Notes under the pieces: model-generated
What the model was told of the DNA's origin: nothing
Database searches by the model: none
Seen by the model: the letters and a program-made list of their open reading frames with translations, nothing else
Assembly (NCBI GenBank): GCA_002296125.1
Contig: DBHI01000124.1
Coordinates: 5,096-13,472 of the forward strand
DNA: 8,377 bases
DNA from: Anaerolineales bacterium UBA832
GTDB lineage: Bacteria > Chloroflexota > Anaerolineae > Anaerolineales > UBA11657
Direction of reading: 5' to 3'
Shown here: positions 4,662 to 8,377 of the stretch, piece by piece
Layout of the letters: each line of letters opens with the position of its first letter
How positions within the stretch are numbered: the first letter of the stretch is position 1
Made by a program: the position numbers and the translations under genes

Positions 4662-4670
4662 ATTATATCA
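4662..4670 (-). promoter_or_regulatory. Extended -10 promoter (TGATATAAT) of the 4279-4638 gene
   Basis: TGATATAAT on the minus strand, 23 nt before the ATG, with a Shine-Dalgarno in the short leader. TTGCAT at 4686-4691, 18 nt upstream of the hexamer, is a fair -35 candidate, making this the most complete promoter of the set. Confidence 0.65.
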
Positions 4671-4726
4671 AGTGTTACGAAATGTATGCAATTTGAACCT
4701 ATATAAACAAGCCTAACAAAGTTTGG

Positions 4727-5008
4727 TTAATTTGTGTGATTTATTTCCACTGTACCAATTTTTGTATCTACTGAGACAAGTCCTTGAATAGAATCTAAGG
4801 CTTGTGCTCTTGTAGCTGTTGCTCTTTCCATAGCCTCATTATTTGCATATAAAGATACATATATAGCAATGTTTTCTTCAGTATGAATTGCTAAAAGTTG
4901 TTCAGCTTCTGGAAAGTTATTTGGTGCAGTTTCTACATATGATTTTACTGCATTAGCTGTATTTTCCTTTGAATCAAAAGTGATTGTTGTAACCCTTACT
5001 ACTGACAT
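4727..5008 (-). CDS. Small dimeric alpha/beta-barrel (antibiotic monooxygenase-like) protein
   Basis: The 93-aa protein has the length and beta-alpha-beta-beta-alpha-beta layout of the ferredoxin-like ABM/EthD-type fold: strand SVVRVTTITF (2-11), helix about 14-34, strand QLLAIHTEE (37-45), strand NIAIYVSLYA (46-55), helix about 57-74, and strand VSVDTKIGTVEI (78-89). Members dimerise into a beta barrel and range from quinol or antibiotic oxygenases to proteins without enzyme activity. No metal- or haem-binding pattern stands out, so no reaction is claimed. The ATG at 5008 follows AGGAG with 7 nt spacing. It lies about 120 bp below the 74-aa membrane gene and probably has its own promoter. 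Confidence 0.7.
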   Translation of the reverse strand: MSVVRVTTITFDSKENTANAVKSYVETAPNNFPEAEQLLAIHTEENIAIYVSLYANNEAMERATATRAQALDSIQGLVSVDTKIGTVEINHTN

Positions 5009-5064
5009 TAGTGCTCCTATAATATTATTTATGAAATTAAATGATAGCTCTTATTATTACTGGA

Positions 5065-5073
5065 ATTTTATCA
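5065..5073 (-). promoter_or_regulatory. Possible extended -10 (TGATAAAAT) of the 4727-5008 gene
   Basis: TGATAAAAT on the minus strand departs from the recurring TGATATAAT by one base. It would give a leader of about 50 nt before the ATG at 5008. A TATTAT nearer the gene (5019-5024) overlaps the Shine-Dalgarno region and is less likely. Confidence 0.35.
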
Positions 5074-5129
5074 TGATCAAAATAATAATGGTATAAAAAA
5101 CGTAATTCGTAAAAAAATAGCGAATATAA

Positions 5130-5354
5130 TTAATTCTTAATTGTATGTTTTTTTAGTAATTTCCCACACTGAGTTGCTATGAGAGCATCAAACGCAATCC
5201 AAAGTAAATAATAAGGAACGATCATAAGATTTCTAGGAGTAATTCCTTCATCTAATCCTACATTTCGTATTATTTTTAATATGAGATTTATTGAATGGAA
5301 TGAAACCAAGAACCATGCAAAGATTCTTACCAGATGAATAATAGTACGTTTCAT
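5130..5354 (-). CDS. 74-aa two-helix membrane protein
   Basis: The protein has a basic start (MKRTIIHLVR), a hydrophobic helix at about 10-28, a short loop with charged residues (IRNVGLDEGITPRN), a second helix at about 43-62 (LMIVPYYLLWIAFDALIA) and a basic tail (KLLKKHTIKN). Both ends are likely cytoplasmic. The ATG at 5354 lies 7 nt past the stop of the 786-aa lipoprotein, so the two are probably co-transcribed; no good Shine-Dalgarno is seen close to the ATG. The tight spacing suggests a link with the lipoprotein, for example in its export or anchoring, but this is only an inference. No family is recognised. Confidence 0.7.
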   Translation of the reverse strand: MKRTIIHLVRIFAWFLVSFHSINLILKIIRNVGLDEGITPRNLMIVPYYLLWIAFDALIATQCGKLLKKHTIKN

Positions 5355-5361
5355 AGTTTAT

Positions 5362-7722
5362 TTATTGACCTTCGAAAGTTGTGTAGGAAGCTTCATTTGA
5401 ACCCGTATTTGCAACAACAATAACTCCGATAGAATTATTACCAAAACTATTACCTCCAGCATTGTTGCTATTGATACAAGAATATTGTAAAGATCCTCTT
5501 GATTGGATGTAATAAGTTCCAGGATCACTAGGTGCAGTAAAACTGAAATTCTTTGTTACATTTCCTCCACCATAAGTTCCCCCGCTTCGTAGACATGTAT
5601 TATGAACATCTTGAACCCGTAAGTAGAATTGAACTATACATCCTGGACAATATCCATTTGTATGGGTGTATGTTAAGTTGCTACTAACATTAACAGTTGA
5701 ACCAGGAGTAACAATAGCATACGGCTTTCCGGTACTATTGATATTTAAGTTTGTCCAGTTTAATGTGCGAGCTGCATAGCTATCAGTATGAGGTAATATG
5801 TTATATGAAACTGTTTGGGTTGGGTCAATAATATTAATCTGTGGAATAAATATATTTTGTGTTCCCATAAGGTTGCCATTATTATCGTTGTATGTTCCAT
5901 TTGGATAGTAGGTTTTTGTAAGTGTTTGGTTATTATTTAAAGGTGAAACTATTTGTGCTTTTTGCCAGGTATATGTTCCAGTTTTAGGTGTTGTAATACT
6001 CGCATTACAGGTAAGTTCGTGTTCGTTAATTTGTAAGGTTTCACCAGTAGAAGTATCTTTAAAATCAACAATAAGCCAAGGTGATCCAAGATTATATGTC
6101 CCAGAAATATCACATCCTACTAGGTTTAAATATCCGCCTTTTATGCCAGTGACTGTGCCGTTATTACGATTAGTGTTGTCGTAAGAACTATCAAATGTCA
6201 CTGAAAAAATGTTAGCGTAATCTTCGGGACTTGGTGCAGGTGCAGGTGTCGGAGTAGGGGTAGGAGTAGGTGTGGGTGTAGGAGTAGGTGTAGGTGAAGG
6301 TGTTGGCGTTGGTGTAATAATTGGTGTTGGAGTAGGAGCAGCAAAATCAAAATATAGGTGTTCTGCTGTTATTTCATGGTTAATAATTTTATTGGCCGGA
6401 TTGTCGATATTTTGATCAACTTTTCCTGTGTTCCAATAAGTTGAACGAATGTTGTTATCATCTTTAAGATTAACACGATCCCATAAGTAATATCCTGACT
6501 GATTCCAAAAATCACCTTCTACGGTTAATGCTATTGTGCAGCTTAACATTGCTTTATTTTCTATAATTACATTATTAAATCCAAAGCAAGAAAAACTGGT
6601 TTCTTGGGTATCTCTTATAAACCAAACACTCGCTTCTTTGATTCCATTAAGGTTAGGTTCAATTGTTATTTCTATTGAAATTGCACGTTCATTATTTGAT
6701 ATATTCAAATTGTTTAGTACTGGTCCAACCATTGGAGTTGGAGTAGGAGTTGGTTTAGGAGTAGGAGTTGGTATAGGCGTAGGTTTAGGAGTAGGAGTAG
6801 GAGTAGGAGTAGGAGTAGGAGTAGGCGATACAGAAGTTGCTGTTGGTTTTGTAGCAACTGGTGTAGAAGTTGTTTCAGGTTTAGGGGTAGGAGTTGCAGT
6901 TGGAGCTTTTGTTGGTGTAGGGACAGCAACAGTTTCTGTATTTGATGCTGTTTCAGTAGTTGTTACAACTGAGTTACTTGTGGAACTTATTATCGAATTT
7001 GAAGTAGTTGTATCTTCTTTTAAATCAGGTTTTTCATAATAAGTTTTGAGGGTTGAATAATTATTTTCTATTTCATTTAATAATATCGGATTTAATTCAG
7101 AAACTATAATGGTTGGGTCGTCTCCTGCAGTAGCTCCAGTAACAATACCAATTAATTGACCGCATAAATCAAATACGGACCCTCCATTAAAATCCTCTGA
7201 TATCGCGGTTTGAGAAGAAAATACATAAGTATTTAAACCTGTAAGATTTGATCGAGAAGATTGATATGAAGCGTTGATGGTACTATAAGGTCCGTTAAAA
7301 ATATAAGAGCCAGTAATAGCAATTTCATTTGGGATTGGGGTTGATCCTTTAGTTACGATCCCAGTTAAACTTGATGGAATTTGAGTCTCAATAATACCTA
7401 TATTTGCTGAGGGATAAACTTTCGCGTTTAAACCTTCAGAGACAAAGCCACCATAGAAATGAACAGAGAGTTCTGAATTTGATGAAATTTTTTCTGCGAT
7501 ATTATTTGCACTTGTAATTATGTAGCTTGTACCTTTTATTAAAACCCCTGTTATGTAGCCTACATCTTTAATTTCAACACTTACCAAGGCTGGTTGTACA
7601 TACCATTTAGGGTCTTCGATAATAGTACAATCACTAGGTTCAACACCATCATTGGATTGGCACCCAATCAAAAGCATTAAACTTATTAATATCGACGGTA
7701 ATTGTATATTTTTAATTATCAT
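5362..7722 (-). CDS. Multidomain lipoprotein with trypsin-like pseudoprotease domain and Pro-Thr linkers
   Basis: The 786-aa protein has lipobox LIGC (Cys21) and then a trypsin-like domain (about 40-215). It aligns with HtrA-type proteases: YIITSANNIA (67-76) for TAAHVV, PSANIGIIE (104-112) for the DLAVL segment, and DFNGGSVFDLCGQLIGI (177-193) for the GxSGGP segment. The three catalytic positions read Asn73, Asn107 and Asn179, so it is probably inactive. Next come a Ser/Thr-rich stretch and Pro-Thr linker (about 237-330), a beta domain (334-460, Cys379/Cys395), a second linker (463-498), a related beta domain (503-635, Cys537/Cys572; both have a G-Y-x-W segment followed by an Asn-rich turn), and a C-terminal domain (about 645-770) with a CPGC motif (692-695) and Cys710/Cys749. 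It is probably a surface-anchored binding or scaffold protein. ATG at 7722 lacks a Shine-Dalgarno but gives a normal signal peptide. Confidence 0.85.
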   Translation of the reverse strand: MIIKNIQLPSILISLMLLIGCQSNDGVEPSDCTIIEDPKWYVQPALVSVEIKDVGYITGVLIKGTSYIITSANNIAEKISSNSELSVHFYGGFVSEGLNAKVYPSANIGIIETQIPSSLTGIVTKGSTPIPNEIAITGSYIFNGPYSTINASYQSSRSNLTGLNTYVFSSQTAISEDFNGGSVFDLCGQLIGIVTGATAGDDPTIIVSELNPILLNEIENNYSTLKTYYEKPDLKEDTTTSNSIISSTSNSVVTTTETASNTETVAVPTPTKAPTATPTPKPETTSTPVATKPTATSVSPTPTPTPTPTPTPKPTPIPTPTPKPTPTPTPMVGPVLNNLNISNNERAISIEITIEPNLNGIKEASVWFIRDTQETSFSCFGFNNVIIENKAMLSCTIALTVEGDFWNQSGYYLWDRVNLKDDNNIRSTYWNTGKVDQNIDNPANKIINHEITAEHLYFDFAAPTPTPIITPTPTPSPTPTPTPTPTPTPTPTPAPAPSPEDYANIFSVTFDSSYDNTNRNNGTVTGIKGGYLNLVGCDISGTYNLGSPWLIVDFKDTSTGETLQINEHELTCNASITTPKTGTYTWQKAQIVSPLNNNQTLTKTYYPNGTYNDNNGNLMGTQNIFIPQINIIDPTQTVSYNILPHTDSYAARTLNWTNLNINSTGKPYAIVTPGSTVNVSSNLTYTHTNGYCPGCIVQFYLRVQDVHNTCLRSGGTYGGGNVTKNFSFTAPSDPGTYYIQSRGSLQYSCINSNNAGGNSFGNNSIGVIVVANTGSNEASYTTFEGQ
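6229..6336 (-). repeat. Pro-Thr codon repeat, linker 2 of the large lipoprotein
   Basis: About 36 codons of alternating CC(N) and AC(N), seen on the plus strand as a near-perfect GGAGTAGGTGTAGG series. It encodes the PTPTP spacer at residues 463-498. The 6-bp period makes it prone to length change by slippage without a frame shift. Confidence 0.8.
6733..6921 (-). repeat. Pro-Thr codon repeat, linker 1 of the large lipoprotein
   Basis: A tract of Pro, Thr, Lys and Ala codons (residues 268-330), densest at 6733-6825 where GGAGTA units repeat on the plus strand. It joins the pseudoprotease domain to the first beta domain and should be flexible and extended outside the membrane. Confidence 0.8.
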
Positions 7723-7786
7723 TTATTAGTATTGACTAAGTGATTAGATAAGGAAATTTTAAACTTAAAAACTTATAATTACAAAT

Positions 7787-8173
7787 TTAGTTAATAATAG
7801 GAGACCCATGGTGATGTACTAGGTACCATTGGTTTTCAACTCTACGGAAAATATTTGTAGCTTCTACTCTTCCTTCATTAACCTTTCCATTAACTACTGA
7901 GCGAAGAGATTCAGTACAAACAATCCATCCCCATTCCCCTTCGATTTTGATAGAAGATTCCGTAATGGTGAATTGCATCACCATAGTATTGTTGAATATG
8001 TTTATCCAGCTTTGTAGTATTTCTTTTCTTCCTTGAATTAAAGGCCATCCTGGATGGATACAGGTAACTGCTAATTCTTTATCCCATAATTCATTCATTT
8101 CCTCTATATCAAATAATTCGAATGCTCGATAAAATCTTGTATTTGCCTCTATTAATGAATCAGTTTTTTCCAT
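7787..8173 (-). CDS. NTF2-like / SnoaL-like domain protein
   Basis: The 128-aa protein is one NTF2-like (SnoaL_3-type) domain of the usual length: an N-terminal helix with FYRAFELFDIEEMNELW (14-30), VTCIHPGWPLIQGRKEILQSWINIF (36-60, the conserved HPGW and the G-R-x-x-I-L-x-S-W segment), beta strands with WIVCTESLRS (83-92), ATNIFRRVENQWYLVHHHGSP (105-125). The cone-shaped fold binds small hydrophobic ligands or acts as an isomerase, hydrolase or partner domain; the sequence does not identify a substrate. It is cytoplasmic. The ATG at 8173 follows AAAGG 8 nt upstream and overlaps the upstream gene by 14 nt in another frame, which suggests translational coupling. A 64-bp gap separates it from the lipoprotein downstream. 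Confidence 0.85.
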   Translation of the reverse strand: MEKTDSLIEANTRFYRAFELFDIEEMNELWDKELAVTCIHPGWPLIQGRKEILQSWINIFNNTMVMQFTITESSIKIEGEWGWIVCTESLRSVVNGKVNEGRVEATNIFRRVENQWYLVHHHGSPIIN

Positions 8174-8375
8174 TTTTATTACCTTTAAACTTATACGTTA
8201 TTAGCACTATTACAACAACTAATATTATGAATGAAAAACCTGAAATTAGAGCAGATATATTTATTCTGCTTTGTGCAGTGTTTACACGATCTACCTGTTC
8301 TATAAATAAATCCTGTGTTTTTGTGGTTGACTGAATTTCTTCAGCTGGCTGTATTGGTTTATTTTCATTTAATTC
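8160..8375 (-). CDS. C-terminal end of a membrane-anchored protein (partial)
   Basis: An open frame enters from the right edge and ends in TGA at 8160-8162. The visible 71 residues hold a polar stretch (ELNENKPIQPAEEIQSTTKT), a probable short helix (QDLFIEQVDRVNTAQSRIN), one membrane helix (about 41-60, ISALISGFSFIILVVVIVLI) and a basic tail (YKFKGNKNGKN). This is the layout of a protein whose bulk lies outside and whose C-terminus is a stop-transfer anchor. Its end overlaps the first 14 nt of the NTF2-like gene, whose Shine-Dalgarno lies inside this frame; both points support the frame being real. Its function cannot be judged from this part. Confidence 0.65.
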   Translation of the reverse strand, partial: ELNENKPIQPAEEIQSTTKTQDLFIEQVDRVNTAQSRINISALISGFSFIILVVVIVLITYKFKGNKNGKN

Positions 8376-8377
8376 TT

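Noticed and set aside
4705..4726. Terminator after the 4727-5008 gene
   Set aside because: The AAC/GTT-rich sequence after the stop gives only an imperfect, bulged stem and no T-run follows.
5100..5129. Terminator after the 74-aa membrane gene
   Set aside because: ATTCG/CGAAT could form a 5-bp stem with an 11-nt loop before a T-rich stretch, but the stem is too weak and AT-rich to call.
6229..6921. CRISPR array
   Set aside because: The repeats are short 6-bp codon repeats in frame with a long gene, without unique spacers of constant length.
6536..7039. 167-codon plus-strand frame rich in Gly-Val repeats
   Set aside because: It is the complement of the Pro-Thr codon repeats of the large lipoprotein; its GVGVG product is an artefact of the repeat.
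8122..8334. 70-codon plus-strand frame at the right edge
   Set aside because: It lies opposite the C-terminal membrane-protein frame (8160-8375) and the start of the NTF2-like gene, both better supported by overlap and Shine-Dalgarno.

Overview
The window reads as an AT-rich stretch of a free-living bacterial chromosome. Short lipoprotein signal peptides, long Pro-Thr linkers and many small membrane proteins are typical of low-GC marine Chloroflexota (SAR202/Dehalococcoidia-like). That lineage guess is an inference from style; no marker gene is present. Almost every gene lies on the minus strand.

Left part (1-3223): this looks like accessory DNA built from cassettes. Two perfect 45-bp direct repeats (1570-1614 and 3179-3223) are the 3' half of a tRNA-Thr with anticodon CGU, running from the anticodon loop to the first bases of the CCA end. 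Neither copy has a 5' half. Such fragments are the usual trace of tyrosine-recombinase insertion into a tRNA gene. They bound a 1609-bp unit holding one gene, a secreted lipoprotein with a GH113-like glycoside hydrolase domain. Left of the first fragment is the end of a probable second cassette with another Pro-Thr lipoprotein (189-968) and two overlapping tiny membrane proteins (1051-1342). Upstream of both fragments, at almost the same distance, sit an 11-bp tandem pair and a 12-bp motif in opposite orientations. No integrase or intact tRNA is in the window; the orientation predicts that the intact tRNA-Thr lies to the left.

Right part (3224-8377): a 26-codon membrane peptide on the plus strand follows the second fragment. 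Then, on the minus strand and read right to left, come the end of a membrane-anchored protein overlapping an NTF2/SnoaL-like protein, a 786-aa multidomain lipoprotein, a 74-aa membrane protein, a 93-aa dimeric alpha/beta-barrel protein, a 119-aa acidic helical protein and a uronate-dehydrogenase-like SDR. The 786-aa protein has a trypsin-like domain whose three catalytic positions all appear to be Asn, two Pro-Thr linkers, two related beta domains and a Cys-containing C-terminal domain.

Regulation: an extended -10 element, TGATATAAT or TGCTATAAT, recurs before five genes. Three of them start only 8-9 nt downstream of the hexamer, which points to leaderless mRNAs. The uronate-dehydrogenase-like enzyme and the GH113-like lipoprotein would both suit polysaccharide use, but the sequence does not show that they act together.
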